From contig MU385719.1 in NCBI GenBank assembly GCA_022497155.1, positions 434,001-498,000 on the forward strand: 64,000 bases of DNA. The letters run 5' to 3'. Source of the stretch: Whalleya microplaca (Eukaryota; Ascomycota; Sordariomycetes; Xylariales; Xylariaceae). The translations under genes were made by a program, and so were the position numbers. A model generated the notes under the pieces. It saw nothing but the letters and a program-made list of their open reading frames with translations. It searched no databases and had not been told where the DNA came from. This document shows, piece after piece, positions 1 to 12,944 of this stretch. Position 1 is the first letter of the stretch, and each line of letters begins with the position of its first letter.

Positions 1-3000
1 CAGTCATTGGGAATGAATACAAGGCTCTTATTGCAACGTTCACTTCAACCTTTTATAGATGTATGCCAATACGAGCTAGCCTTGAATATGCTGTCTGTCG
101 ACATACCTAACCTAGGTAAACCCGCTTCTCATAAATCATGGTTTTCTTTTCCCTTTCATGCTAGTACCTATCTCCGAACATTATATATGACTCAAGGTAA
201 CTCCAATTGAAGAATTAAGCGAGTGACTAATATCGCATAGTTCTTTGTGTGAGAGTGAGGTCAGCCTTCACTAGCATATTAACCCTAAAATACTTGATAA
301 AGGTCCTAAAATTAGCTTCAACTAGAAGTACTTAAGCACATAATACTGTCACTGACAAGGCTATGGTGCTATAAAAGCTACCCTCACCTTCTTATCTATC
401 GGGATAATAATATAACATAAGTCGAATGAAACTACGTTATATTTTTAGAATCATTGCAACTTATCAGTATAGATTCGTAGTTCCATAGACAACCACATCT
501 ATCATCGTTTTCTTCGAGATACCGATGAAAAGACATGGCGTTACGAAGGTATTTGAGATGATGCCCGAGACTATCCTATTCTAAAGACTCAGGTACAGGG
601 GGAAAGATTATAATCTATGTACATATCACTCTCACGATATGGACAGTCCTAGCTATCATTTGAAACAAATCCTATAATCTACTCATCTTTGTTGTGAATA
701 AACTCTTCTCTTATGAGGATGGTTCTTCCCGAAGAAAACCGACATATTCAAAAATGTACTCGCTCGATTAGCTACGACAACAATTACCAGGGATTAAATA
801 AGCAAGACGAAAATCTCATTTCCAATTGGTGGATTTGGCGAAGGCAACTTCTCGATTTCTCGATAATCCGTGTATAACCTTTATTTTGGATGAGATGTAT
901 CAAAAGGTCAACGTAGAGATACCAGTTGCTGTGCGCAAGAATGGAAGTAACTAGGCTGGTTGGTAAGAATTAGATCAGTTATTAAAGACGGTAGCCGGGA
1001 CACCTCATGGGCTCGTCTACACAGTAAGGACCTGTATTCGGGGTTCAGAGTTGCCAGAGATTACTCCCGTGACTAGACACGAACTAGTCAAGCCACTGGA
1101 CAATGCTATTGGTTATCTATTATCACACCGTGAATAAAGCTTCGGGTATGCGATGTGCATATGCAAGAACTAATTATGATGATATGTCTCACTCGTATCT
1201 GGTTCATGATTTATAGGTATTTCTTGAAGCGAACAGTACATAGCCGTTCTTGTCTCTTGAGAAACCTCCTATCTACGTGTGTACGAAGAGCTTCCCCCAT
1301 TAGCGGCTTAGAGTATTCTCCTAGAGAACAGCTAGCTCCCTCAACGTAACTGAATAGACACTTACATTCCTCATATGCACTTACCTGGGTATTCCAGATT
1401 ATATACCAATATTTATTGGTCCGACTTCTAGCTGGTATCCCTACAGAGAACATACCTGGTCAATTAACGCAACTATTCGAAACCCGCGAGCAATTTACCT
1501 ATGGCAGTTGACTAACGATAACTCTCCCGACCATATCCATGAAGCCCCCGCACAAACACTTGCATTACGATGCAGTGCCGCAAAGTGGCAGGGCACGAAC
1601 TTTCCTCTAATCATCAGTAAGCGTGCAGGATCTAGATGACAGACTGCGCGCATGGTTGGCCCTTTCTCCCGAGACATCAGTGGTGTGAAGTGCAGAGATA
1701 ACCGCCCGTCGAGCGCCATGTCGACGACTTTGTCGAAACATGTGATGAACAAATGCTAGCCAGATCCGCAACAGGCAATCATCAAAGGGGTACTCCTCCT
1801 GATGCAGTTTGCTCAGATCCTGCGTTTGCGGCGAAGCATTAGTATAGAACTTGCAATCATTTGATCTCGCTGTCTTATCGTATAATACCATGATATAATT
1901 CGTGCGGGGAGGAATGTGTTTGGCCATCTAGTGGCATGCCAATGATACGTATCTTCGGATGAAGTTGCATACGGCTTGACCACGTGCGTTAATGAATACA
2001 TTCACTGAGAAGGTATTCTCGGCCCGTATGACCCATGTCGTCACCGGCATCTCTTTCAGTTGATTCAGCAGTCTCGGCCCGGGTGCTGTGACCCTAGCCG
2101 ACAACCGACCTTGCGTCAACTCAGGGTTCATGGTTGGTTAATGGGAAATCTCCGTCTCCCTACATAATCCAAGTACTACAACGTACAACATTCGTGGAAG
2201 GGACTAGGAGTAATGACTTTCCAGGTTTATGACTCGGGATCTCACTTCGTACAGCAGCACAGCAGCACAGAAGCTCACATCTTGGACAATCTTAGTAAAC
2301 GACTTAACTCAGTCGGTATACCTATCACACCAATCCCTAGCGGAGAAGGCTCGACAACGCTGCCCCCAATGTCCATGACAACTTACGATATTGAACAGTT
2401 GACTAGCACCCGTCACATTGCGTCAACTCCAGCCTGCATATTTGCAACTTGGCTTCCTTGCAATCACAATGCCGATCATCCCACCGCCGGCCGCGGGTAG
2501 GCTAGACATACATGATTGCTGAAGAGTTCTTGCATCCCTGTTGGACGGCAAGCCGCAAGTCCACGGCGTATGCTAGCCTTCGGAGAAAATCGATGCCGTG
2601 AGATATGTACCTAGGTCGTAGCCGGGGAAATTTAAGTGATACCTCGCTTTCGAGGGCAACCAATGAGACCATCGGTTATCAAATCGAGCACCTGCATCGT
2701 GGGCGGTGAGCATTGTTCCTCTTCCAGACTTCCAGTCGCTGCTTCTACGTAGTTAATGCCACCGCCTTTTCGAGAAGCAGCTCTCAGGGGTCACATGAGC
2801 CATCTTGTCCGCATATCGATGAGCATGCTATGACTGTACGTATTTCGACACGCGAGTAAAACCGCGGAAGCTAGATTGGGTACCCTACATCAAAAAGGTC
2901 AGACATGACCTGCGTGATCCCGCGAGACTCCTCCCTTAAGGCAGGTATCAAGGATGGAGATGCCGCCGTCATCATTGGGTCCTAAAATCTTACCAGCAAC

Positions 3001-3361
3001 TTTGACTGGACATCGACCAAGGAGGCCCAATGTCGCGGGGGCCAGGCTACCCCTTATTCGTCTACCCTCCTTGCATGCTGTCGTGCCTGGGATCACGTCC
3101 GGTGTACATGCCGTTCACTTTCAGTCACGATATCGAAACGAAGGATCTACTACGTTGCAGCCTCTCTTCATGATTGGGTCTCAGCTGGCTAAGAACTGCA
3201 CTTTTTGGTGTCATCGATGTGTCATTTTCCAACCCATACCGAGGGGCGTTGGGCAGACAAGGGTCTTTTATAGGCATCATATAAGTGTATATAATACGCT
3301 CGCTCGGCTCTGCGTATCAGGAGAAGCTTGTCCCGATCCGAGATATCAGAATTACAGTGCC
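1..3361. other. Gene-free left end
   Basis: I see no supportable gene here. Open frames are short, overlap on both strands and show no recognisable domain. The frame that leads into the aminotransferase is open upstream from about 2954, but that part resembles no known protein and is treated as non-coding. Short TATA-like runs lie near 3277-3298, just before the aminotransferase start. Parts of the first kilobase are rich in TA steps, which would fit aged repeat-derived DNA, but no repeat unit is visible. Confidence 0.5.
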
Positions 3362-4906
3362 ATGTTATTCGAAACATCAACCAAGAACCCGCTTATTCAC
3401 CTGGGAAAGGAGGCGAATGCGCCCTGGTTGCCGCGGGAAACCAGTGAAATAAAGATAGTACCCAGACTTTGTGAATCTGCGTCGACTACCTCTTCATCTC
3501 CTTCACTAACTAAGCGGGAGGTTCACCCCCGCCGCCTCCTCGTCGTGAGAGGCAATGGCAACTACCTCCACCTGGCAGATGGACGAAAGATACTAGATGC
3601 CTGTGGAGGGGCCGCTGTGGCATGTATAGGTTATAGTGTCAAGGAAGTCATCGATGCTATGGCTGCCCAAGCCGCTAGCATCTCATACGTCTCGCACAAT
3701 GTTTTCGACCATCAGAGCAAGATAGACCTACACAACTGGTTAATGCAAAGTTCACACGGACACTTCACCAGGACATACATCACATCATCTGGTATGTTGC
3801 ATCTGTAATATTGTCATAACCACTACCAAAACTGACGTTTCATAGGTTCCGAGGCAATGGAGGGTGCAATGAAGCTCGCTCGTGAATACTTCGTGTGGAA
3901 AGGCGAACCGCAGCGCATCAACTACATCTCCCGCGAAGAATCCTACCATGGGATGACCCTCGGCGGCCTAGCTTTAGGGGGGCACCTAGCCAGGAGAGCC
4001 CCCTTCGAACCGCTTCTGGTTCCCAACGTCCACCGCATACCAGCCTGCAACGCGTACCGCCAGCGGCATCCAGGAGAAACCGATTCCCACTTCGTCTCGC
4101 GCAAAGCCGAAGAGCTTGAGCAGGCCTTCCGCCAACTGGGCCCAGCCACCGTGGCCGCATTCGTCGCCGAGCCCATCGTCGGCGCCGCCTCCGGCTGCCT
4201 GCCCACCGTCCCGGGCTACTTCAAGGCCATGAAGGCCGTGTGCGACAAGCACGGCGCCCTGCTCGTGCTCGACGAGGTCATGTGCGGCATGGGGCGCACC
4301 GGCACCCTGCACGCCTGGGAACAGGAGGGCGTCGCCCCGGACATCCAGGCCATCGGCAAGGGCCTCGCCGGCGGCTACCAGCCCGTGTCCGCCATCCTCG
4401 CCAGCGGGCGGATCGTCGACGCGATGGAGGAGAAGGGGGTCGTGTTCACGCATGGACACACGTACCAGGACCACCCCCTCGCGTGCGCCGCGGCGTTGAA
4501 GGTGCAGCAGATCATCGAGCGCGATGGCCTGTTATCGAATGTCCGGGCCCAAGGCGAGTACCTGGCGAAACTGCTCAAGAGCAGGTTGTGCGACCATCCC
4601 CATGTTGGCGATATCCGTGGGAAGGGCCTGTTCTGGGGCGTTGAGTTGGTTCGGGATAGGGAGACGAAGGAGCCGTTCGATCCTAAGTTGCAAATCGCGC
4701 GTCGGATTCACGAGACGGCGTTGGAGCCGCCGTTCGATATGGCCCTGTACTACGGCCAGGGATGCGCGGGGCAGGGGAGGGGAGACCATGTCATGATCAT
4801 GCCTGCGTATAATATCACGCAGGAGGTCGTCGAGACGATAGTGGAGAAATCCGTTGCCGTGCTTGATGTAGTATTCAAAGAGTTGAGCGTGCGAGGTGAA
4901 TTTTAA
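3362..4906 (+). CDS. Class III PLP-dependent aminotransferase
   Basis: This is a fold-type I transaminase of the class III (omega-amino acid/GABA-like) family, predicted at 496 aa. The exons are 3362-3791 and 3846-4906. The 54-nt intron splits the glycine of the SSGSEAMEGAMKLAR cofactor-phosphate loop, and splicing restores that motif exactly. Also visible are YHGMTLGG (stacking region), LDEVMCGMGRTG (Asp about 286, contacts the pyridine nitrogen) and AIGKGLAGGYQP (Lys about 315, the Schiff-base lysine). The natural substrate cannot be read from sequence. About 60 residues precede the first conserved block (GNYLHLADGRKILDA), longer than usual, so the true start may differ or a 5' intron may be missed. 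Exon 2 is much more GC-rich than exon 1. The neighbour DML1 is convergent and unrelated. Confidence 0.88.
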
Positions 4907-6121
4907 ACTATCTGTACTGGTGGATTATGGCAATGTCGGGCTGGCCTTGAGCTTATTGTACGTTCGCTGTGTGTGTTTACTGGGTACTAGGAACTCCTTT
5001 CTGTATTGTAGATTGCTCAGCTTGCTACGCTCTTTATCCTACATTCAAATACCGGTTTACTGTTTTGTTAAATCTCTTGGGTTGTGTTATTTCTGGGTTG
5101 AATCAAGTCTCGCTCTCACTTCCTAAGACAAGCGACACATGTAGGTCACTGCTAAACATATTGAACAGGATTCATCTGAACTATCGCCCCCAATTTACTG
5201 ATAATAAGGACGTTCGTAGACAAGTTCCTCGTAGCTCAAGTCTTTCTCCAGGATGCCTACCAATCCAATGCCAGTTGGGGAAGGGTGTGTCTTGGGAGTC
5301 GTATATACAGGACTTGAAGAGTGTATTTCAAGTGTGGATCCAAACTTAGAGTGCAAAGTCAGGCCACGATGACCAAAAAGATAATTATCGATTACGTATA
5401 GTATTTTTGTATTATGAATGATCATGAATATCATAGTATTGAAGGAAGTGTAGAAAGATGAATGAATACACACCAAAAAGGGGGCTTAACAACTTAAGTT
5501 ATTTTTCCTTTTCCCCTCCCGCTCGTACTTAGTATCTCGGTACATTCACATATTTTCTTATTTCACACATAGAACTTCATATCTACAATAATCAAGCCTT
5601 TCTACAGGGCAGTGATTTGGCCAATTGATAAGTATGCAGATTCCGGAGATAGTGTCTCGGCATGTCTAGGTGCGATTTTCAACCAGATCTGCTGATGGTA
5701 CATTATTTTGATGGCTTCCTCAAACCCCGCATGAATTGAACCATTGCGATAAGAGCTGTGCATCTGGAGATCTGATTTTATTTACCCACTATTTAGCTCT
5801 GATACCAAAATCCAGGATCACGCAGGTGCAAAACTACATCTAGACTCGATGTACCTCGCAGCAACAAACCCATCCCAGAGACAGGTCTGTAGAGAGGGAA
5901 ACGTAGCAGCCTCCGGCAGAAGACAAAGCTTGCTTCTGGTTCTGAAATCTGCTAAAGGGGCACGATTTCCAAGGTCCGTTAGTTATTCTGAACTGTATGA
6001 AGCAACCCTGTTGCCTTTAGTTAGTCGCATTTTGTATGTATTCGTCTGGCCCAACTTGACTTAGCATTGCCACTGCCCAGCAAAGGTTCAAGTTCAGTAA
6101 TGGTATATAGATATCGTGTGT
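4907..6121. other. Convergent intergenic region, aminotransferase/DML1
   Basis: These 1.2 kb lie between the 3' ends of two convergent genes and presumably hold both 3' UTRs. No conserved frame, repeat or RNA gene is recognised. AT-rich stretches near 5380-5430 and 5510-5580 could carry polyadenylation signals for either strand. Confidence 0.5.
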
Positions 6122-7991
6122 TTACTCGTCGTCATCATCATCATCGCTACCACTAGACCAGCCTTCTTTGTATCCATCAGCAATTTCGGCGAGATCATTA
6201 CCTATCATTTCCCGATCTTCAAGACCGATAGATCGGACGACAGTGCTACGTAATGCCTTGACCTTGTCCATGACCGTTGAGTCCGTTGCCAACGCGGTCC
6301 GAACAGAAGCATGTTCCCTTAGAGGATTCCCGTTGTTGTCCCGGAAGATCTTGGGGAAGCTGTCGATAATTGGGAAAGCGACTTGCGACCGGTAGCTAAG
6401 TTCAATGTTAGCAAGCAGTCCACGTCCAGGACTTCATGTACGCGAGAGGAAGCCATAGCTATGTTGTCGCTCTAAAACTTACTTGTGGAACTTGGGGCGG
6501 CGTCGCATGCCGTACAAGTTCTGCTCATGTGATTCAACGCCATTCTTTGTTTCGTCTGGATCTTCTAGCTTTCTATCTGTCTGAATCTGGCTGAAAATGT
6601 GGCGTCTTCGATGTCTCCCTCGACTAGTGTCAAGATTTAGGTCGTGGGGAGATGATAAGTCGATATCCAAAGACGTCGCCCCTTTCTGCGAGCCAGACTC
6701 GGACTCTTCGTCAATGCCGTTCTCATACATACTGAGAACATGTTCGCCCCGACCAGTCACGCCATTGGAGGATCCGTTTGTACCATTCTGATGAGATTTT
6801 GGGGTCTCAACAAGACTCATTTCCAGATTAGCGATAGTTTGCTTTCCAAACACATTGAGAAGATCTGTCATGGTGCCGAAGTTACTCGAATTGACACGAT
6901 CGGACGTCTTCAGCCGAGTGTAAAGAGTGGTACTCTCAACGGCGGCAGATAAGAGGGCAGACACATGCCAAGATGATGAAGGATCAAGCTGTACAGTCGA
7001 AGGCAGGGGAATCTCAGGCAATGCAAGGGGGACAACAAGAGATGCCTGCGAATTAAACTCCGTGAGGGACCGGGCTTTATTGGTAAGCTTCAATAGTCGT
7101 TTCTCCTTATTTGATAGTGAGTCTAAGCGTGCATGGCAAGGATATAAAGGGGACATACCCTTGGTAGACCCCCAAGGGGCTCCTGTACTCCAAAGACCCA
7201 TAGTGGTGTCTTGCCATACTCATCCCTAAGGCGCTCCAGGTACTTCGCTGCAAACCCACCCCAGGCATCGTCAATTCCAGTAAAGATTTGGATGCCTTGC
7301 ATCTGATCAGCCTCTTCGGCGAAGGGGCGTAGGTCACGATCTAGAAGATCGTGTTCCTTGTCAAGTGAAGCAAAAAGCTCCTCTCCCATATGCCACTTCT
7401 CAAAGGGCAAGATAGTAGAATTAAGGTCATATTCGCTGAGTTGAATGAGAGACCTGGGGTGAAAGAAGACCCGGTTAAAGTCAGACCAATACCTTACTGT
7501 ATTTGTGGTGAGTTCAGGAGGGGGCTTTCCAGTATCAAGGCTTTCTTGGTATGCGCTCGCTCCTATGGGCGGCTGTCTTTGAACTACCGGTTGACTGGGC
7601 CTATAGGATGTTAGGCAAGATGCACTGGGTCATCTTGAAGAGAGCAGGATTGTAGTTACCATAGACCAGTAGGGGCAGCATCCTCTTCTATATCATACAA
7701 AGCATTGATTTTTCGTAAGGTACCGAAGCCGCCTTTCAAATCGTAAATGACAGTTCTCGGCATAAATGTTTCGGTCCCATCAGCACCGATGCCAGGTCTG
7801 AAATGTATATCATGGTTGATAGGTGACTCCTCGTCGGCCCCATATGTGAAATAAGACTCCTGGGTACAAATCAGTCCCAAGTTGCCCAATGCAGTACTAA
7901 TCACGATGTTTTATGGTACCTGAGTGTTCCAGAAGTGTGTCCCTAAATAGTTGCTCTGCTGCCCGAGCTGTAAAGTAATGATTTCGCGCAT
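6122..7991 (-). CDS. DML1: DML1 / Misato-family mitochondrial inheritance protein
   Basis: This is the fungal Misato homologue, a tubulin/FtsZ-like protein; yeast Dml1 is needed for mitochondrial DNA inheritance and partitioning. The five exons in transcript order are 7920-7991, 7660-7859, 7159-7600, 6483-7105 and 6122-6395, giving 536 aa; all phases agree and all four introns (53-86 nt) are GT-AG. The start is fixed by the conserved N-terminus [20 protein letters not shown]. Further family blocks are the TQESYFTYG junction after intron 1, [30 protein letters not shown] and the [21 protein letters not shown] segment of the Misato tubulin-like domain. A Ser/Asn-rich linker and an acidic [10 protein letters not shown] tail close the protein. 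It is transcribed divergently from the AhpC/TSA-like gene across 321 bp. Confidence 0.93.
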
Positions 7992-8312
7992 TGCAATAGA
8001 TGGTCGGTAAAAGTGATATATGATTCAGTGATTCTAGGTCGGGTGCACTGAGACAGAAGCTTGATATTTGGTTTAATTCAATATCGGGTTGAAAGTGGGA
8101 TGACGAGATGACGAAAGTGCCAAGAGGTGGCATAACCTTAAAGTAATTGCATGTTGAAATTGTCTTCGGCGATAAAGCTCTTATCGTCATTCGGTATAAG
8201 CCGTAAGTACCTAACAAACATTAGCCAACCACCAAGTTACCAATCACCACGCCCAAACCTTATTGCATGTTATTCTTTAGGTAACGAACTACCTAGGTAA
8301 TCTACGGAAAAA
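7992..8312. promoter_or_regulatory. Divergent promoter, DML1 / AhpC-TSA-like gene
   Basis: Only 321 bp separate the two start codons, so both core promoters must lie here. A TACCTAGGTA palindrome lies about 20 bp before the rightward start codon. No factor can be assigned to it. Co-regulation of the two genes is inference from the spacing alone. Confidence 0.6.
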
Positions 8313-8996
8313 ATGTCTTCTATGAATCAAGAGATCGAATCATTCAAGACGCCACCAACAAGAGAGGTGGCACCTGTTCCAGAAGTTGGCTCCAAAGCTC
8401 CAGTGAATCCTAACCTCACGTTTCCTTCCGATAAGCCAACCATAATAGTCTTTCTGCGCCATTGCGGTTGTCCATGTAAGTCCATATGTAGTACGAGACT
8501 CTGCTTACTTCACTTCTAATAGCCTGCCGTTTTCACAGTCGCAGAAAAGACCTTCAAAGCCTTGACCGCCCTTTCGACGACATACAAACAAGTCCACTTC
8601 ATCGCTGTGTCGCACTCTTCCCCTGAGGCGACAGAGCACTGGGTTATAGAGGTTGGAGGGAACTGGGACGTCGAGGTGGTTGTCGACTATGAGCGTGAAC
8701 TCTACGCTCAATGGGGCTTGGGGATCTCCAATACGTGGCATGTCCTCAGCCCGGTCACGCTCTATAACACCATCCAGCTAGCCAAGAACGAACACATATG
8801 GAACCGGCCAACCGAGAGCGGGAATCGGTGGCAGAAGGCAGGCGCATTCGCCGTGGACTTAGAGGGCGTGGTAAAATGGGCCAAGCCCGCGGCCTCTGCT
8901 GATGACATGCCGGATCTTGATGCTGCATTGACGGCGCTAGGAATCAAGCTGAAGCCGAAGCCACCACCGGAGGTCAAGACCGAGGGATTTCTGTGA
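8313..8996 (+). CDS. AhpC/TSA-like thioredoxin-fold protein (PRXL2/AAED1 type)
   Basis: Predicted at 206 aa from exons 8313-8475 and 8539-8996, with a 63-nt GT-AG intron splitting the Phe codon of the HCGCPFAEKTF motif. The order is a strand ending PTIIVFLRH, then the CGCP active-site-like turn (Cys51, Cys53), then a helix, as in peroxiredoxin-like 2 / AAED1 relatives of the AhpC/TSA superfamily. Later segments (HFIAVSHSSPEATEHW, ELYAQWGLG, AGAFAVDLEGVVKWAKPA) match the central sheet and the cofactor-free C-terminal part of that fold. A redox or peroxide-handling role is known for relatives but is only inferred here. No signal peptide is visible. It shares a promoter region with DML1. Confidence 0.85.
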
Positions 8997-11900
8997 GAGA
9001 CTCTTGAGCTGTGCTGAATGGGCATATCCTATGGTCGCCTTGGACAATGTCAACGCCTGTCGAGACCCGCTTTGCCGGATACCTATCACTGAACCTATCT
9101 CTATCGATGCTAGCACGTAGTCTCAACCTACGACAGGAACGATCCTAATCACCTTCTAATGCTATGAACTTCATTACTTTTTATAGGATCTAACACGCCC
9201 ATTCCGTGTCATTGGCCTTGGATAGATTATGGTGTTCTTGCATGGTTGGTTATCAAATGGTAAATTTGAGTGGCAAAATGACTTTATGAATCATGAAGCA
9301 GCATTACGAAGAAGCGCCTTGTTTTATAGTGCATTCAGCAGAAATAACTCATACTACAACCCTTCTCATTGACGCCGAGGGTCTTCCTCTATCCAGATCT
9401 GATTGTCTCATGAATGAAGCCGTAAATTCTATCCCACCTACGGTGTAGACTATGAAATATCCACAAGGCATTCAAGGATACCTTAGAAGGTCAAATGCCA
9501 TAGAAAACACTGGGTGTTACTGTAAACATCGTCTCTGACCTCGTTATTCTGAGAACATTGACATTATGTTCATGTGTATTGTTTACCCATCGACCCTTCT
9601 TCTATACTTCCCCTAACAAACTCATTGGCTATCTACTCAAGGTGTGGTTTGACATTGCATGAAATCAAGGCTGAGGGGAATTGCACAGCTTTCGAGGCTC
9701 CTGGCCGTATTATGACCAACGCATGTGAAGACATCTGCAGGGGACCGTGATGTGCCTCCCGAGAGCTTGCATAGTTATTCCTTACACTATATTTGCTGTT
9801 AGTGATACATCCACATCCAAGTCTGCGCTGGTTACACCCCTAAGAGATTACCAAAGGGAAACTCATGCTATGTGGAAAGGAGTCTCCTGCAAGAGTGAGA
9901 GTATTTTTTCTATTCGTTACATTGTGGTACATCAGAACCGCCCACAGATACTTCTGTTTCAAACCCCTTATCTTTGCGTACCGTAGTTGATCCTCAGTAT
10001 ATGTGAGGCTCCCGTCGACTGGTATATGGTTCGAAGCTATATGTACCGATCTGTTTGACACCTAGATTCATAGATCCCACGAATGTGTAATGTAAGTGTA
10101 GACTTGAGATTTTTACCTCCTACTTGGTCTTCCAGCCCCAGTGTTGAAAACATGCTAGACAATTCACCCCATCTCATCATATCAATAGAGTACTATGTGA
10201 CTTGTATGATAAGGAGTGTGATGGTATATGCTAGATACGCTTATTAGACCAAACTGCTCCCCAAAAAGAAACCAGGATTTCAAGTCAATGGCCAAACCCC
10301 CTAATCCAGACTATATGAATGGGTACGCCACCTAGCCTGTGACTTCACCGCCTATGACACCACTACATCAGTGCTGTGACAATGAGCACAAATTATACAC
10401 AAACACATAGACAATTTACTAACATGAGGAGTTGTAAGACTGATTCCTGTTAAATTACGGCCGCGGGTGTCGTATCTATAAACGAGTTGAACTTTGTCTA
10501 TTATGATACTAAGCTGCCACGTACAGAATACATAATGGATATCTCAAACTCTTTTGTCATAAGTCATCCTCGTTAAACATCGAATTCATATTCTGAAAGG
10601 ATATGACAAATCTTTCGCGCGCTATTATTAAACTAGAAAGCTTAAGCGTAATGCTTTAGTTATATGTCTCAGGTCGTCTGATTGTGGAATGATGAATACT
10701 GAGCTATGGTCATGAGTCCACCTTTGCTTCGCTAAAATGCGTTCGGGAATAATAGTCTATGGGCACTACGGCATAGTCAATACTAGAGAATCTTACGGAG
10801 CTGAGCATAATGGCTACTCTGAAATCGCCTCAGTAGGATCAGCTCACATAAAGGACTACTGGAAGTTTTCAATACCCTAGCAACCATGGCCCCATGATGC
10901 TATAAGTCACTGAAGGAAAAGTTGAATTCCCAATATAGATCTTGGTTGTAAGTTGCCACCAAACTCCAAAAGCCAAGAAAAATCTCCAACTTCATGGCAT
11001 CACGCTTTATATTGAATCACAGACAACAGGTTATGAGGCTTCTTGACGTAGTTCATAATATCATCTCTTTAGTTGCATTCAGTGACGTCCATGATGTTAA
11101 GCGGTAGGCGATCACACATCCACTGTAGATGAATGATGACCAGAAGCCATCAACTACCGAGCAACGGAAAAGATCTCGACTACGAAGGAATGGAAGCAAC
11201 GACTAAGATTAGTGTTCGCGCAAAGCATGATGTCAAAGAACAGATGATCCCGTACTTAGGCCGAAGAGAGTCCAAGCAGGCGGTGACGGTTCAGTCCGTA
11301 AAGTCAATGCCCAGACCTCCAGCACAGAGTTCCTCTAGGGTCTAGTCAAGGGTTCGAAGAGAATCACCAGGATAACCCTGGAGTTATGCATCGGAACTAT
11401 GGGTTGGAGATCGGAGAGAAAGACCGAATTTGGCATTAAACTGACAGTGTTGGTACCTGTCCCATGCAGGCTCCAATCCACCTGTTCCCACGATGCCAAC
11501 AAAGAGGATGAACGCCAAGTCCCAGCTCTTCAGATCGAGGTTCCCTCACACGTAAAACAAATGATGACGAATGGGAGTAACAGTCTTGTGCAGCGCTCTC
11601 AGGAACCGTATGTATGAGGTGCGCCTCTCAAACGAAAAGGTGCTGCCGTACCACCAGCCTGCCCGATTAAGCTTACTACGGCAGGATTCCGCTTGCATGA
11701 ACGACCAAGAAGCGATGCGGCGGGGCCAATCTGTAGCCTTCACGGTGAAGATACCGAAGGGAGTCCCCACGGAGGGGTTGCCACTTGTCGGTGCTATGAA
11801 CTTCGTGGAATACCTAGTCTTCTGGATCTCCAGCCTTTTCTTCTCCTTGCGGAGTGTGTCCAGGGATTTGACCTTTTCATCCCTCGTGAAGATCAAGGAG

Positions 11901-12900
11901 TCCCCCCGGCGGTTTCAGAATTGATCTGTCTCCCTACCAGTGGAGCCCGGCAGGCCTCCCGGGAAACCGTCCGGCGGCTTGATCATGGATCGATATTGCT
12001 CAAGAGGGTCTCTGAAGGGCCCCCGTGGCACTTCCCGCCATTCGTATTGCTGAGTAGAGTACCTAATAGAGTGATGGGCGGAAAAGTGGCGGCGAGGGGA
12101 AATCTAGAGGCGCATCGTTTTCGAATGCGGCTCAGAGGCGTAGGTTGGAATTAGGTAGGAAGCTGCGGTGGTAATTAGGTTAGAGTAACTCGTGTTGCCC
12201 GTGATCCTACGCAGTATGATCCGAATAGACGATCCCCTGTACGACGGGTAATCTTTGCATATGGGGTCGTACCGTCCCTCTGGACACTGGATGCCATAGC
12301 ACAAGCTAGTCAGTGCTGCGTAAGCCTCCAAAAAGCTGAAACACAAGTCGGTTAACGTTTCAGATCTTAGTTCAGCAGTAGAGTGAAAGTCAAAGCACGA
12401 AAATAATTCACGATAGATGGTGTGATAGTTCAGCACCGTTGCAGCAAGGCGGGGTGGCTAGCTCAAGGAAGTTCAGATCTTTCTAATTCTGGTTGACACT
12501 ACAAGGCTGATAGGTGCGAAAATGTCCGAGACGATGAAACATGGCGACTGCTTAGGTGCCAAGAAATGATCACAGACTTCGAGGAAAGTAATGCCGAGGT
12601 ATGAAACGTAGACAAGCAGATCAGTAGCCACGCGCCAACGCAGCAGTGACCGCTATGAGATGACGAGTGAAGTGATAGGTGGTATAGCTGCATTCTTGAA
12701 CGGCTTTACCTACGTTGTCGCATACATATGCCAACCAGTTTACCTAGGCTGTTGTCAAGGCATAAAGTAATGTGGCATTGTCTCTGGTCATGCCGATAGG
12801 GTTGTTCCTATTCAACTTGTCGAGACTCAAATGGGTATATCTAGTGGTGTTTTCTATGCCGTGGGCGAGTTATACTAATTTAGCAGCCGGCCGGATATTA
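8997..12900. other. Gene-poor region, part 1
   Basis: No intact gene is supportable. A GC-richer island at about 11130-12160 has overlapping open frames of 70-150 codons on both strands, none with a recognisable motif or splice pattern. The flanks are AT-rich and full of stops. It may be degenerate repeat DNA, but I see no terminal repeat or target-site duplication. Confidence 0.45.
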
Positions 12901-12944
12901 TATATGTTATCGTAAGCATTACTTATAGAACTCGATACCTATTG

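Noticed and set aside
2954..3361. Upstream extension of the aminotransferase frame to a Met at 2954
   Set aside because: The frame is open but the residues match nothing in the family and lengthen an already extended N-terminus; the Met at 3362 is preferred.
11546..12154. Overlapping 110-150 codon frames on both strands in a GC-richer island
   Set aside because: No domain, no splice pattern, and comparable frames on both strands indicate chance open reading.
12452..12520. tRNA-like box A (GGTGGCTAGCTCAAGG)
   Set aside because: No matching B box and no cloverleaf can be folded downstream.
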